Shown in pieces: positions 1-10,632 of a DNA stretch of 64,000 nt (position 1 is its first letter; each line of letters begins with the position of its first letter). A program made the position numbers and the translations under genes. Origin of the DNA: Terriglobia bacterium (lineage in GTDB: Bacteria > Acidobacteriota > Terriglobia > UBA7540); the NCBI GenBank assembly GCA_035712365.1, contig DASTAW010000007.1, forward strand, positions 1 through 64,000. The letters are read 5' to 3'. The notes under the pieces were generated by a model. It was given only the letters and a program-made list of their open reading frames with translations. It had not been told where the DNA came from and did no database searches.

Positions 1-959
1 TCGGTGTCGAGTTCAATTCTGATTGCGAAGCCGCCTTGGCCGGCGCCGGCCGGCTGGAAACGCAGGTCCCGTATGATAACCGTCGTCCCGCTCTCGGTGG
101 GCAAAACTTCAGTCCAGGGAAATCGCGCGAAATCCATAAAGTCCTCCGCCGTACGCGTTTTCAGGGCTGCTTCGAGAGCAGGCGAGGATTCAGGTTTGCG
201 GTAGATGCGGGCATCCTGGGGGTCAAGTTGCCTGCCGGCCACATCGACAGGAAGCACATAAAAAGCCTGAGAAGTTTCAGCCACGCCAGTCCAATCGAAT
301 GGATTCCCAAAGCTCGGGAATGCGCCAATGCGCTCAGGCATTGCGTCCTGGTAACTGACAGAATCCAGCATGTTCAAGGCCCTGCGATGGCTGAAATCAC
401 GCAGGCCCCACACCGCCACCACGGCGCAAAGCGAGAAAATGGCTCCCGTCCGGAAACCGGTTTTGCGAGCTCCTACTTCCTCATTGATCAGCCGGAACAG
501 TGCGGGAAGGCCAAGACCCGCAAACAGCACCAGCCAGAGCAGAGGATCGACAATCGGTTCGATGCCCCAGGCGTACCAGCGGGCGCTGAAGGGCAAAAAA
601 GGCCGGATCCCATATGAGTTCGTAAAGTCCATGAGCAAGTGGGCGCCTGTCGCGACCGAACACGCCAGCAGAAGCCATGCAGCATTCAGTGGCGGGCCGG
701 AAGCCTTGGAAGGCAGTTTCCTGTCCAAAAGATAGAAAGCTCCGGCCAGCGCGATTCCAAGGGCAGCAACTCCCACGATGGAGTGGGTGATGCCTCGATG
801 ATGTTGCAGGTAAGCAACGCCGCCCCAGAAACCACTCACGGAATCAACATCGGGAAGGTTTGAACCGACGAGAATGGCAAGCGTGGCAAAGCGCGTCTTG
901 CGGTTGAACCCCGCCTGGCTGATCGCAAGGCCGGTGAGAGTATGAGTGATGTTGTCCAT
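1..959 (-). CDS. DUF457 (YdjM-type) membrane-bound metal-dependent hydrolase, C-terminus cut by window
   Basis: The reading frame opens with ATG at 959 and stays open to the window edge (319 codons), so the C-terminus is missing. The N-terminus MDNITHTLTG is the signature start of the YdjM/DUF457 family of inner-membrane proteins annotated as metal-dependent hydrolases. Conserved His/Asp positions follow (SNLPDVD, HHRGITHS, HLLMDFTNSYG), which in this family are the presumed metal ligands. Hydrophobic segments alternate with these motifs through about residue 190. After that comes a soluble tail. The family is named by homology only and its substrate is unknown. No partner gene is visible; the lipid kinase gene lies 70 bp upstream on the same strand. 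Confidence 0.85.
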   Translation of the reverse strand, partial: MDNITHTLTGLAISQAGFNRKTRFATLAILVGSNLPDVDSVSGFWGGVAYLQHHRGITHSIVGVAALGIALAGAFYLLDRKLPSKASGPPLNAAWLLLACSVATGAHLLMDFTNSYGIRPFLPFSARWYAWGIEPIVDPLLWLVLFAGLGLPALFRLINEEVGARKTGFRTGAIFSLCAVVAVWGLRDFSHRRALNMLDSVSYQDAMPERIGAFPSFGNPFDWTGVAETSQAFYVLPVDVAGRQLDPQDARIYRKPESSPALEAALKTRTAEDFMDFARFPWTEVLPTESGTTVIIRDLRFQPAGAGQGGFAIRIELDT

Positions 960-1028
960 TGTAAGAGCGCGCCGTGTGGGGAGTGTAGGGTTTCTCCCCA
1001 ATCGCTGTCAAGCCGGGTCTGCCCGTGA

Positions 1029-2003
1029 TTAAGGCGCCGAACGGAGGAATGACTCGGGTGCCAGCAGGGTTAAAGCGTCGGGGACAACATCAAAGCTGAC
1101 GGGTATTTGTCCTGCCAACTCCCCGTCCAGCTCAAAGAAGATACAGTCTTCTGGTTGTTCGGTGGTACAGCGTATGCTGGCCCCGCTCAGGCGCCGGACG
1201 TCGCCCAGTCGATGGTGCGTTCGTGAGATGATACTCAGCGCGTACTGAAAGTAACGACGCGGCGTGCGCCCTTCAAACAGACAGCAGGTGAGTCCGCCAC
1301 TGCGGATACTGTTCGGCTGTGCCAATTTCAGCCATCCGGCGTAGCGGCTTGAACGCTGGACCACCGCAAAAGTAGTGGAAATCGGAGGGCCATTTACGGC
1401 GCATAAGAAAGAGGGAAAGTTGTAGCGGATGGCCTGACGAACGGCCTCCCAGCCATAGGCGATAATCCCCACCCGGAGTTTCATGGCGACGTCCAACTGG
1501 CTGATGATGCGCGCGTCGAACCCAACTCCCGCCACGGCCAGAAAATAGCGTTGGCGAAGTGATCCTGACTCTTCCCAGGCGGCGCGTCCCAGCGGGACGC
1601 TGCACGGGCGCCATGAATGGAGTTCCCGGGCGGCCTTCACGATTTGTCCAGGCAATCGCAGTTCCCTGGCAATGATGTTCGCGGTCCCGCCTGGCAGCAC
1701 CGCCAGTGGGACCCGGCCGGTGGCCATTCCGTTGGCAGCCTCATTGATCGTGCCGTCGCCGCCGCACACAATCACCAGGTCACAGCCTTCCTTCACGGCT
1801 TCGCTGGCCAGTTTTTTCCCGTCGCCGGGTCTGCAAGTGAACCGCAGGTCCGCCGAAATGCCTGCTTCACGCAGGACCGCCACCGCCTGCTGAATCTGGC
1901 GCGCACGGCGGGATGTCCTGACCCCCGCCAGAGGGTTTGAGATGAAGGCAGCGTTTTTCAAAGGGAGGTTACCGGAGGGCCAGCAAACCTCCTCCTTCCG
2001 CAT
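1029..2003 (-). CDS. Diacylglycerol kinase-family lipid kinase (YegS/DagK-like)
   Basis: At 324 residues this matches the usual size of bacterial DAGK_cat lipid kinases. The N-terminal catalytic domain shows the family motifs: SNPLAG near residue 23 and the nucleotide-binding GGDGTINEAANG near residue 82, followed by the PLAVLPGGTANIIARE block. The C-terminal beta-sandwich has AGVGFDARI and ends with a typical ELDGE motif. Family members phosphorylate diacylglycerol, sphingoid or related lipid alcohols with ATP at the membrane; the substrate here cannot be read from sequence. The ATG at 2003 is used, although a purine-rich stretch just inside it leaves room for a later start. It lies about 78 bp downstream of the small secreted protein on the same strand. 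Confidence 0.85.
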   Translation of the reverse strand: MRKEEVCWPSGNLPLKNAAFISNPLAGVRTSRRARQIQQAVAVLREAGISADLRFTCRPGDGKKLASEAVKEGCDLVIVCGGDGTINEAANGMATGRVPLAVLPGGTANIIARELRLPGQIVKAARELHSWRPCSVPLGRAAWEESGSLRQRYFLAVAGVGFDARIISQLDVAMKLRVGIIAYGWEAVRQAIRYNFPSFLCAVNGPPISTTFAVVQRSSRYAGWLKLAQPNSIRSGGLTCCLFEGRTPRRYFQYALSIISRTHHRLGDVRRLSGASIRCTTEQPEDCIFFELDGELAGQIPVSFDVVPDALTLLAPESFLRSAP

Positions 2004-2080
2004 CGCGAAGGCTGCTGTCGCAGAGATTCGAGGACTTGCTCGACGACGAGCGCAAAAAACCTGATCACGATCAAAGTCTT

Positions 2081-2494
2081 CTATTGCGAAGCGGCTTTTG
2101 GGCCGATGCCGGTGATCACTTGTTTTGCGGTCTTGTCGTTTGTCTTTTTGTTGATCTTGGCATCGACCCAGACCATGTCACCCGCCTTGAATGCCGCTAG
2201 CGTGCTGCGTTTGCCGTTATCAAAAAATTTGGTCTTGGGTTCCAGTTTGAACATCTGGTCGTCCCCGTAGCGGGTCTTGTCAAGAATGATCTGGTCCTTG
2301 CCGATTTTCTTCACCACCCCATAGATGTAATTCTGATATTTTCCACCCACGGAAATGGCGTTTTCCAAACGGCCTGCGGCCCCGGGCGAGTCAGGCGACT
2401 GATAAACCTGCGTCCAGGCCGGTCCGGCCACCATTGTGCCACCCAGCAGAGCATACAGTAAGACGTTTAGGATTGGCATACGCATACGGTTCAA
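2081..2494 (-). CDS. Small secreted protein of unknown function
   Basis: This is a 137-residue protein with an N-terminal export signal (basic MNRMRM, then a hydrophobic stretch ending near GPAWTQ). The mature part contains KKIGKDQIILDKTRYGDD and KAGDMVWVDAKINKKTND, an alternating strand pattern compatible with a small OB-like or DUF5666-like beta domain. That fold is inferred from pattern only. No cysteines or catalytic motifs are visible. It lies between the lipid kinase gene and an intergenic MITE-like repeat. I do not recognise a function. Confidence 0.6.
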   Translation of the reverse strand: MNRMRMPILNVLLYALLGGTMVAGPAWTQVYQSPDSPGAAGRLENAISVGGKYQNYIYGVVKKIGKDQIILDKTRYGDDQMFKLEPKTKFFDNGKRSTLAAFKAGDMVWVDAKINKKTNDKTAKQVITGIGPKAASQ

Positions 2495-2582
2495 CCATCC
2501 CTATGGCTATTGGTGGTTCTACCAACGAAACTAACAAGCGGATGACTGGAGTGTCAAGACTCCTTGCCTGCACGGCATTACC

Positions 2583-2707
2583 GAAGGTTGCATAATCTAG
2601 TGACACGTTGTCTTTGTAGCGCCGCCGTCTCGGCGGCATTTATCGAGGCCGGTCCCACTGGGCGGGACCGGCGCTACGCGAAAACGTCACTATATTTTTC
2701 AATCCTC
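2583..2707. repeat. MITE/REP-like element, copy A
   Basis: This 125-bp element has imperfect 22-bp terminal inverted repeats (left GAAGGTTGCATAAT..AGTGAC, right the complement of GAGGATTGAAAAAT..AGTGAC). Its interior has two GC-rich palindromes built from GTAGCGCCG and GGCGCTAC. The same termini bound the copy at 8545-8668, and half of the element recurs at 51084-51144. Confidence 0.75.
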
Positions 2708-2787
2708 AATTAGGATGTGTGAAGGAAGCTGCGAGTTGCTGTTCCCCGCCCACAAACTCACGCGGCGCCGCAATTTGAGTTTAGGGA

Positions 2788-3492
2788 CTATCGGATGGTT
2801 GTGGTCGCCGCCTTCAGCGCGCTTAGGTCCTGAATAATCACTTTGCGCCCTTCGATCTTAAGGATCCCCGCGGACTGGAATTGGCTCAGATTTCTGGAAA
2901 CCAGTTCACGCACGGTGCCAATCTGGAAGGCAAGTTCCTGGTTGTTGACGCTCAACGTCAGCTCGATTCCGCATGAAGTCTTTTGACCTCGATCATGGGC
3001 CTGCTGCACCAGCCATGACGCCAGGCGGCTGCGGACGGTGGTGAAAGAAAGTTCCTCGATGATCCCCACAAGGCGCCGCAGCCGGGAACTGACCACCTTC
3101 AGAACTTTAAGCGATACTTCAGGCCGTTCGAGGCACAGCGCGCGGAAGTCTTTCTTGCTGATGAAGAGTAGCGCGCACTTCTCGATGGCGGCGGCGGACG
3201 CCGGGTAGTTCCCGCCGTCGAACACTGGGAGTTCAGCCAGGGAATTGCCGGCTTTTTCGATATGCAGCACCTGTTCACGCCCCCCTGCAGAAGTGTTGAA
3301 AATCTTCACGCTTCCGGCTTGAACCACGTACAAGCCCTCGCAGGGATCGCCTTCGGAAAAGATTATTTCGCCCGGCTGATATCCCCTGGATACCGCCCGG
3401 TCCGCCAGCATGCCCAGTTCACGTTCTGTCAAATCAGCAAACAGTGGAACGTCACGAAGAGATTGAACATTCCTGGTCTTTAAGTTGCCCAT
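2788..3492 (-). CDS. Crp/Fnr-family transcriptional regulator
   Basis: The protein has 234 residues, the normal size for this family. Residues about 14-130 form a cyclic-nucleotide-binding beta-roll (LFADLTERELGML, GEIIFSEGDPCEGLYVVQAGSVKI, AELPVFDGGNYPASAAA). The long dimerisation helix follows, and then a C-terminal winged helix with the recognition segment NNQELAFQIGTVRELVSRNL. There is no N-terminal four-cysteine cluster, so an FNR-type oxygen-sensing [4Fe-4S] centre is unlikely. The effector could be a nucleotide or another ligand. The gene stands alone on its strand with a long non-coding region upstream, so its targets cannot be told from context. Confidence 0.9.
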   Translation of the reverse strand: MGNLKTRNVQSLRDVPLFADLTERELGMLADRAVSRGYQPGEIIFSEGDPCEGLYVVQAGSVKIFNTSAGGREQVLHIEKAGNSLAELPVFDGGNYPASAAAIEKCALLFISKKDFRALCLERPEVSLKVLKVVSSRLRRLVGIIEELSFTTVRSRLASWLVQQAHDRGQKTSCGIELTLSVNNQELAFQIGTVRELVSRNLSQFQSAGILKIEGRKVIIQDLSALKAATTTIR

Positions 3493-3603
3493 GGCAGGTT
3501 ATTCTACTTAAAGATCCGGCCGAAGATGCAATAAACCTGCTTTCGAATGAGGGGCGACCCTCCTGCTCAACCTTGGTTCGGCAGCAACCCCCCACCGCGG
3601 GTG

Positions 3604-3637
3604 GCGCATACGTCGCGCCCTTTGCGATGTATGCGGC
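3604..3637 (-). repeat. Dispersed palindromic repeat (CGCATACATCGCAAAG family)
   Basis: On the minus strand this reads CCGCATACATCGCAAAG, then a short variable core, then GCGACGTATGCG. Near-identical copies occur at 29401-29443 and 44778-44821, so it is a dispersed family and not a gene-specific operator. Confidence 0.6.
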
Positions 3638-4032
3638 CCTTTTTTCCCTACATCAATTGACGTAGAGGCAATCCCCTGCTGCGCATACATTCCAGACCCG
3701 GAACGTATACGCGAGCCGCCTCAGCCGAATTTGCTTGACTTAGTAGGCTAGCTGTGGTAGCCTTAACAGAGTGCTTCCCGATGAGGCGCGGCGGGCACAA
3801 GTCTTGCAGAGGGGCAGGCAAAACCTGCCAGGTTAAACAGCAAAGGTTGCGGTGCAGGATCAGGGAATAAAGCGCGGTGTTTGCAGCGCACGGTCCATGG
3901 TTGGCCCGGCGGTTTTCGCAGTGGCGGGCGACGAATGCGTGCCGGCGACGAGCGAATTTTTGCAGTCCCCAAAAAGGCACTTTTGCGCTGGTTTTGAGGC
4001 AAATGGGACAAAAAAACACGTTTTTTGAAGAA

Positions 4033-4164
4033 CGAACCGGAGAGGTTATTGAAAACAAAGGAAAATTGCCAAAAAACGAACCGGAAACGAACCTAAAACG
4101 AAGCGGAGAAGTTGTTGAAAACACGTAGCTGTGGAAAAAACAAACCGGAACGAACCGGAAAACA
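4033..4164. repeat. Imperfect 66-bp tandem repeat, two units
   Basis: Units begin at 4033 and 4099. Both carry CGAAnCGGAGAnGTT, a TTGAAAACA block, and then AAACnAACCGGAA. The base composition is clearly more A-rich than the flanking genes. Confidence 0.6.
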
Positions 4165-4316
4165 AAGCTACCGATCTCGTTGATTCTGAAGGATGGCCAA
4201 AAAGCGGACCAAAAACAAACGCGACAACAGATTGGCCTCGACGCGGGCCCGTTACCGCTTCTCCGGATGCTCAATCCCCCAAAATTGGAGAAGCTCTTGA
4301 TGACTTTTTCCATTGA

Positions 4317-6341
<2,025 letters not shown>

Positions 6342-6494
6342 CCGGGAAATCTTCCCATCTGGCGACTCAACCACACAAGCGCCCGGAAACATTCCGGAAC
6401 AAGTTATGCGGTTGTGAGTATTTTGATGGTCGTGGCCAGAGATATGAAGATTCAGGTAGTCCACGTAGACGAAGACTCCATCCCGGCAATCGTG

Positions 6495-6791
6495 TTACGC
6501 GGTCGGTTCGGCGCGTTCGAAAACGAAATTGCCGGATTCCTCGCTGTAGTCGAGATTCAGGTCACCGAGGGCAGCAGCAACCGTCTCGTCGACGGCCAGC
6601 CGCGTCCCAGCGGTGGATTCTACCAGGTCATCCGATTCCGGCTCTTTGGTGTCGAGTTTCAGGGTCAGGCGCAGTTGATTTTTGCCTTCCACGGTCCGGG
6701 CATCAACTCGCAGGAAAGTTGTTGCGGGAAGCGATTTGCTGGCGACAATCGATTTCACTTCCTGCGCTGCTCTTTCGGTCATTTTGATCAT
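6495..6791 (-). CDS. IscA/HesB-fold protein lacking the cluster-binding cysteines
   Basis: The 98-residue protein follows the HesB/IscA (Fe-S_biosyn) pattern: MIKMTERAAQEVKSI at the N-terminus, TFLRVDART in the first strand region, LRLTLKLD, and LDYSEESGNFVFE at the end where A-type carriers have their C-terminal cysteine pair. The whole protein contains no cysteine, so it cannot bind an Fe-S cluster in the IscA manner. It may be a structural or regulatory paralogue. The start is well supported by AAGGAG seven bases before the ATG. It is convergent with ligA. Fold assignment is moderate and function is unknown. Confidence 0.65.
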   Translation of the reverse strand: MIKMTERAAQEVKSIVASKSLPATTFLRVDARTVEGKNQLRLTLKLDTKEPESDDLVESTAGTRLAVDETVAAALGDLNLDYSEESGNFVFERAEPTA

Positions 6792-6896
6792 TCAATCTCC
6801 TTGGTGGAACCACCGGCGGAAATAACTGCGCCTTCCTTTGCCTTAGTCGAAGAGAAGACTTGAAATCTCCGGCGATTCGTATGGAATTCACTACTT

Positions 6897-7061
6897 CTAG
6901 CTCGGAGCACGACCGTCGATGGCAACCCCCAATTTACGGCGCGGCTCAGTCTGGTACTTACCTTGTGGCACGGTTATCCTGACCGTGTCTTTCGACGGCA
7001 GCACGAGCGAGGACGCCTGTGTCACAAATCCTCGCTGCTCCAGAAGCGGATTATCTGACAT
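6897..7061 (-). CDS. Possible small protein, translationally coupled
   Basis: This frame of 54 residues starts with ATG at 7061, where it overlaps the stop of the upstream metallopeptidase gene by one base (TGATG). It encodes MSDNPLLEQRGFVTQASS and a Lys/Arg-containing tail with no recognisable domain. The only support is the stop-start overlap. It could equally be a chance frame. Confidence 0.3.
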   Translation of the reverse strand: MSDNPLLEQRGFVTQASSLVLPSKDTVRITVPQGKYQTEPRRKLGVAIDGRAPS

Positions 7062-8401
7062 CACTGCAGCGTCTCCAGCCATTTTAGCACGGCATCCAAT
7101 TTGTCGGAGGGGACGCCTTCTGCCCAGCGAACTTCATTGCCGGCATAGAGCAGTACGACTTGGCCCGAAGCCGTGTGGCCGATAATGCGTTCCGAATCGG
7201 AGTGGACGTCCGGAGTAAACTCTTTATATTTTAGAGTGAGAATCTTGTGGTAGTCACGGAAAAACGTCAGGGCGGCTTCCGCGCTCGTCCACCGTGTTCT
7301 TGCAATCAGCGGATTATTTTCACCTGACTGATCTTCATAAACGATATAGCGATCGCCCATCCAGCCGGCGCAGTCGGCGGTCGCCGTGTCTTCATCCAGG
7401 AACTGTCCCAGCAGTTCGTTGCAACCGAGCTCGCCCAGGATGTTTTCATCCAGCAGCTTGATCCCAGGGTCTGAACCGAGTGGAGTGTTGCCGGGCAATT
7501 TAACTTCGGGCAGTTCTGTGTGTTTGAAATAGACCTCTGGCTGGTAAAGGGCTTTGGTGGAAGAGGGCGGGGAAGTAAACAGTTCATTTAATGTCTTCCA
7601 ATCAGCCTGGCGGAGGCCTTTCACAATAAAGCTGGCGCCCTGGATATAGGGAAAGAGTGCTTCGAGCTTGAAGAAGAAAGGGGCTTTTGAGAACACCGGG
7701 AACTCCGCCATCTGCTGGCGTATGGCAGGTCCGATCATGGCATCGAGGCTGGGCAGGTTTGAGATTGGCATTCCATCCAGCATGGTCTGGAACATGGCGG
7801 CGGTCGCATATCCTTCCACCACTGCCTGGCGGGCGGCTTCAGCATCGTCATTGGACTTGACGGCTTTCATGTAACGGGCGAGGTCGAAATTCTGGTCCTG
7901 AAGCGCGTGGGTCAGTTCGTGTGACAGCACCATTCCCTGCATGTCGGCCGGGATCCAGTTGGCGATGTACATCGTCTTCGTCTCCGGATCGTAGAAACCT
8001 GCAACCTGCTCCGTGTAAAAGCTGACCAGGAAGCTTTCCAGGTCGAAGCCTTTGGGAATCAGACCAAAAGCCCGAAGAGTGGCTTCCTGCGCATGAATTT
8101 CCTTCGGCGTGTAATCGGTGTGCAGGTTGTGGAGCAGGATTTTCCGGACCTCTTCCCGGCTCACAATTTTCTTGTTCACGGGCGACTTGATGGGAAGCCC
8201 GGTCATCTCGCTCATTTTGTGCAGGACCTCGTCGGCCTGGGCCAGCAGATCGCTCGGCGCCTGCTGCTGATTTTGAGAACTGGCGCCCGGCACAGAATCC
8301 TGCAGTCTGGCGGCAGAATCATGCCCGGCAAATAGGGCACAGAGGACCGCAAGGACGACAAAAAGTATGGGCCAATGCCGAGGTAGGCCATTCGATTTCA
8401 C
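7061..8401 (-). CDS. Secreted zinc metallopeptidase-like protein (HELTH motif)
   Basis: The 446-residue protein has an N-terminal signal segment (hydrophobic ILFVVLAVLCALFAG) and a linker rich in Gln/Ser. The mature part carries HELTHALQDQ at residues 161-170, a classic HExxH zinc site. E196 in AVVEGYA is a plausible third ligand, as in gluzincins. YDPETKTMYIANW just before the site is typical of a family of uncharacterised bacterial secreted peptidase-like proteins. The C-terminus returns to a small mixed domain with RIIGHTASGQVVLLYAGNEV. It probably acts in the periplasm or outside the cell; its substrate is unknown. Confidence 0.75.
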   Translation of the reverse strand: MKSNGLPRHWPILFVVLAVLCALFAGHDSAARLQDSVPGASSQNQQQAPSDLLAQADEVLHKMSEMTGLPIKSPVNKKIVSREEVRKILLHNLHTDYTPKEIHAQEATLRAFGLIPKGFDLESFLVSFYTEQVAGFYDPETKTMYIANWIPADMQGMVLSHELTHALQDQNFDLARYMKAVKSNDDAEAARQAVVEGYATAAMFQTMLDGMPISNLPSLDAMIGPAIRQQMAEFPVFSKAPFFFKLEALFPYIQGASFIVKGLRQADWKTLNELFTSPPSSTKALYQPEVYFKHTELPEVKLPGNTPLGSDPGIKLLDENILGELGCNELLGQFLDEDTATADCAGWMGDRYIVYEDQSGENNPLIARTRWTSAEAALTFFRDYHKILTLKYKEFTPDVHSDSERIIGHTASGQVVLLYAGNEVRWAEGVPSDKLDAVLKWLETLQ

Positions 8402-8751
8402 TGATGAGCCAGCCTTTCACGTTTTCCAACAAGAAACAGCCGGGGTAACTAAGCGTGGACGGACCGTGTGCCATGGACCCGAACGATAGAAATCCGTGCT
8501 TCAGCCCACCTGGATATTCCACTCTCCGGGTTCCCGTACTTTATGAGGATTGCATAATCGAGTGACGGACTTCCGTAGCGCCGGTCCCGCCAAGCGGGCC
8601 CGGCCCTGAAAATTGCCGCCGGGACGGCGGCGCTACAAACCATCTTGTCACCATATTTTGTAATCCTCAGTAGAAGACGACGCTTCCCGCCTCATCCATC
8701 CTTTGTGCCGGTTGGTTGACCCTCCCCTACAGGCAGATTAACATAGAAGTA
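8402..8751. other. Intergenic region containing MITE copy B
   Basis: No gene is seen between the metallopeptidase and rnpB. About a third of the region is the 124-bp MITE-like element listed separately. The rnpB promoter should lie in the last 80 bases. Confidence 0.6.
8545..8668. repeat. MITE/REP-like element, copy B (most complete)
   Basis: The termini are inverted repeats of 22 bp with several mismatches: 8545-8566 begins GAGGATTGCATAATCG, and the complement of 8647-8668 begins GAGGATTACAAAATAT; both end in GTGAC. Inside are palindromes containing GTAGCGCCGG and GGCGGCGCTAC. There is no coding capacity, consistent with a non-autonomous element. Confidence 0.75.
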
Positions 8752-9270
8752 GCGCGGGCAAGCCGGACGATCGCTGCTCTGCTCAAGCGCCTTTCCGGGA
8801 GCCGCAAGAAGGGTCCGGGATTGGCAGGCAAGAGCAGAGGAGAGGAAAGTCCGAACTCCACAGGGTAGTGCGCTCGTTAACAGCGAGGGTCGGAAGGGGA
8901 TCTCCGGGCGACCGGGGCGTACGCTTCCGGCATGGAAAGTGCCACAGAAAACATACCGTCCCGCCTTGCGGGATAAGGGTGAAAAGGTGCGGTAAGAGCG
9001 CACCGCCTCGGCAGCAATGGCGAGGGCAGGGCAAACCCCGCACGGAGCAAGACCAAATAGGAGAGGAGGAGTGACCCGCTCCGCAAAGCCTTTAGCGGCG
9101 ATCCATAATCATTCGAGCGGCTGTTGCAGGCCGGTGATTATCGACCGCCGCTAATGGCTGGTAACTCTCGGGTAGGTCGCTTGATCTCATCAGCAATGGT
9201 GAGGCTAGAAGAATGATCGTCACCCTGGGCAACCGGGGAACAAAATTCGGCTTACAGGCTTGTCCGCGCT
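8752..9270 (+). ncRNA. rnpB: RNase P RNA, bacterial type A
   Basis: This is the catalytic RNA of RNase P, which matures tRNA 5' ends. The conserved cores are visible: GAGGAAAGTCCGAACTCC near 8840, the GGTAAGAGCGCACCG block near 8990, CAAACCCCGCACGGAGCAAG near 9030, AGAAGAATGATCGTC near 9210, and ACAAAATTCGGCTTACAGGC near 9240. Terminal helix P1 pairs GCGCGGGCAAGCC at 8752 with GGCTTGTCCGCGC ending about 9269, which sets the ends. At roughly 519 nt it is long for type A. Much of the excess is an extended hairpin at 9092-9156 (TTAGCGGCGATC... against its near complement), in the position of P12. Confidence 0.95.
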
Positions 9271-9342
9271 AAGCAATCGACTCAGGGTGGACCCGGGTAG
9301 GGCTTTGTTCCAGTGTTAAGGCTTTCATCAGTGCTTTCTGTC

Positions 9343-10197
9343 TCATGCTGCAACAGCCCTTCGGCCACCTGACTCAGGACGGCGTCGCGCCACAGGCTTG
9401 CGCGCCCTCACAAATGCGCTCATGAATTTGCCGGCGACCTTTGCCGCGAGAGAATCCATGTTCAGACCTTGTCCTGCCAGGAACTGTCGGGTATCCTCAC
9501 AACCGTAAACGCGAGTTGCTTCAATTCCGATCTCCTCGAATCCTGCAGCCGCCAACAGGGATCGGTATTCAGATTCATGTAACGCCCCGGCCACACACCC
9601 AGCCCAGAGTTCCGCGTTGCGCCGGATGTCAGAGGGTATATCGCCCCGGACGACGATGTCGGAAACCGCAAACCGCCCGCCCGGCTTCAGAACCCAAAAC
9701 ACTTCCCGGAGCACTCTGGCCTTGTCCGCCGACAGGTTGATAACGCAGTTTGAAATGACTACATCCATCGCGCTGTCCGGCAGTGGAATTTTCTCGATTT
9801 CACCCTTCAGGAATTCAGCGTTGGCAATGCCGGCCCTCACCTGGTTCTGCCTCGCCAGCTCCAGCATTTCGTCCGTCATGTCCAGCCCATAGGCCTTGCC
9901 TTCAGGACCGACACGTGTGGCTGAGAGAAGAACATCGATGCCGCCTCCTGAGCCCAGATCCAGCACAATCTCACCGGGATTCAGTCTGGCCAGTGCCGCG
10001 GGGTTGCCGCAACCAAGCGACGCAAGCACCGCTTCCTCGGGCAGTTCGTTCCTCTCAGCGGGGCTATAGAGGTTGATGGCAACAGGGTCGGGATTTCCGC
10101 CCCGCTGGCCGCAGCAGGCTCTTCGCCCTGACGTTGCCTGCTTGGCCGCCTGCCCATATGTTTCTCTTATGGCTTCCTTGATTTTTCTCGAATTCAT
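9343..10197 (-). CDS. arsM: Arsenite S-adenosylmethionine methyltransferase ArsM
   Basis: The 284-residue protein is a SAM-dependent methyltransferase. Motif I is [16 protein letters not shown] near residue 87, followed by [13 protein letters not shown]. ArsM hallmarks are an N-terminal Cys pair (ACCGQ), SLGCGNP, and the mid-protein NCVINLS and WAGCVAGAL cysteines that bind As(III). ArsM methylates arsenite to methylated and volatile arsenicals as a detoxification route. The ATG at 10197 overlaps the stop of arsR by four bases (ATGA), so the two genes form an operon controlled by ArsR and presumably by arsenite. Confidence 0.93.
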   Translation of the reverse strand: MNSRKIKEAIRETYGQAAKQATSGRRACCGQRGGNPDPVAINLYSPAERNELPEEAVLASLGCGNPAALARLNPGEIVLDLGSGGGIDVLLSATRVGPEGKAYGLDMTDEMLELARQNQVRAGIANAEFLKGEIEKIPLPDSAMDVVISNCVINLSADKARVLREVFWVLKPGGRFAVSDIVVRGDIPSDIRRNAELWAGCVAGALHESEYRSLLAAAGFEEIGIEATRVYGCEDTRQFLAGQGLNMDSLAAKVAGKFMSAFVRARKPVARRRPESGGRRAVAA

Positions 10198-10574
10198 CCA
10201 CTCTTTCCTTTCCGGGCCTGCCCAGATCTCTGCCCGATCGTGACGAGTTTGTCCGGTTCAATTGCCTTGTTACGTGTGCAGCATTCCGCGTAAAGAAACG
10301 TGATCAGCTCCTGAAGAGAATCGGTGTCGGCCGTGTACCAGAGAAAGCTGCCCTCGCGTCGCACCCGGACCAGTTTTTCGTTTCTGAGCTTGTCGAGATG
10401 ATGAGAAAGTGTGGAGGGAGGAATGCCTAATTCACTTTGAATCTCGCCGACAACAAGTCCCTGTGGGTGCGCAGTCAGCAGAAGCTGAATAATGCGCAGG
10501 CGCGGTTCGGCGCCCATGGCGGCAAACATATCTGCGTAGCGGCTGGCTTCCTCAGTTATGCTCGATGCTGCCAT
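10194..10574 (-). CDS. arsR: ArsR-family metalloid-responsive repressor
   Basis: The 126-residue winged-helix protein has the ArsR layout: AMGAEPRLRIIQLLL, then the HTH with ELGIPPSTLSHHLDKLRNEKLV, and the beta wing RREGSFLWYTAD. The adjacent cysteines in AECCTRN near residue 100 are candidates for arsenite binding after the wing, an arrangement seen in some ArsR proteins. The ATG at 10574 is preferred over an upstream frame extension because the family starts here. A perfect 8-bp inverted repeat lies 33-55 bp upstream. The gene overlaps arsM, indicating autoregulated arsRM expression. Confidence 0.9.
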   Translation of the reverse strand: MAASSITEEASRYADMFAAMGAEPRLRIIQLLLTAHPQGLVVGEIQSELGIPPSTLSHHLDKLRNEKLVRVRREGSFLWYTADTDSLQELITFLYAECCTRNKAIEPDKLVTIGQRSGQARKGKSG

Positions 10575-10606
10575 GGGTTCTATTATTCCAGAATTGCCGA
10601 ACCATG

Positions 10607-10629
10607 TCAATGGATGCCAATTCCATTGA
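10607..10629. promoter_or_regulatory. Probable ArsR operator
   Basis: A perfect inverted repeat, TCAATGGA and TCCATTGA, is separated by 7 bases and centred 44 bp upstream of the arsR start. Its symmetry and placement fit an operator for a dimeric ArsR repressor. Binding itself is inferred. Confidence 0.55.
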
Positions 10630-10632
10630 TGA

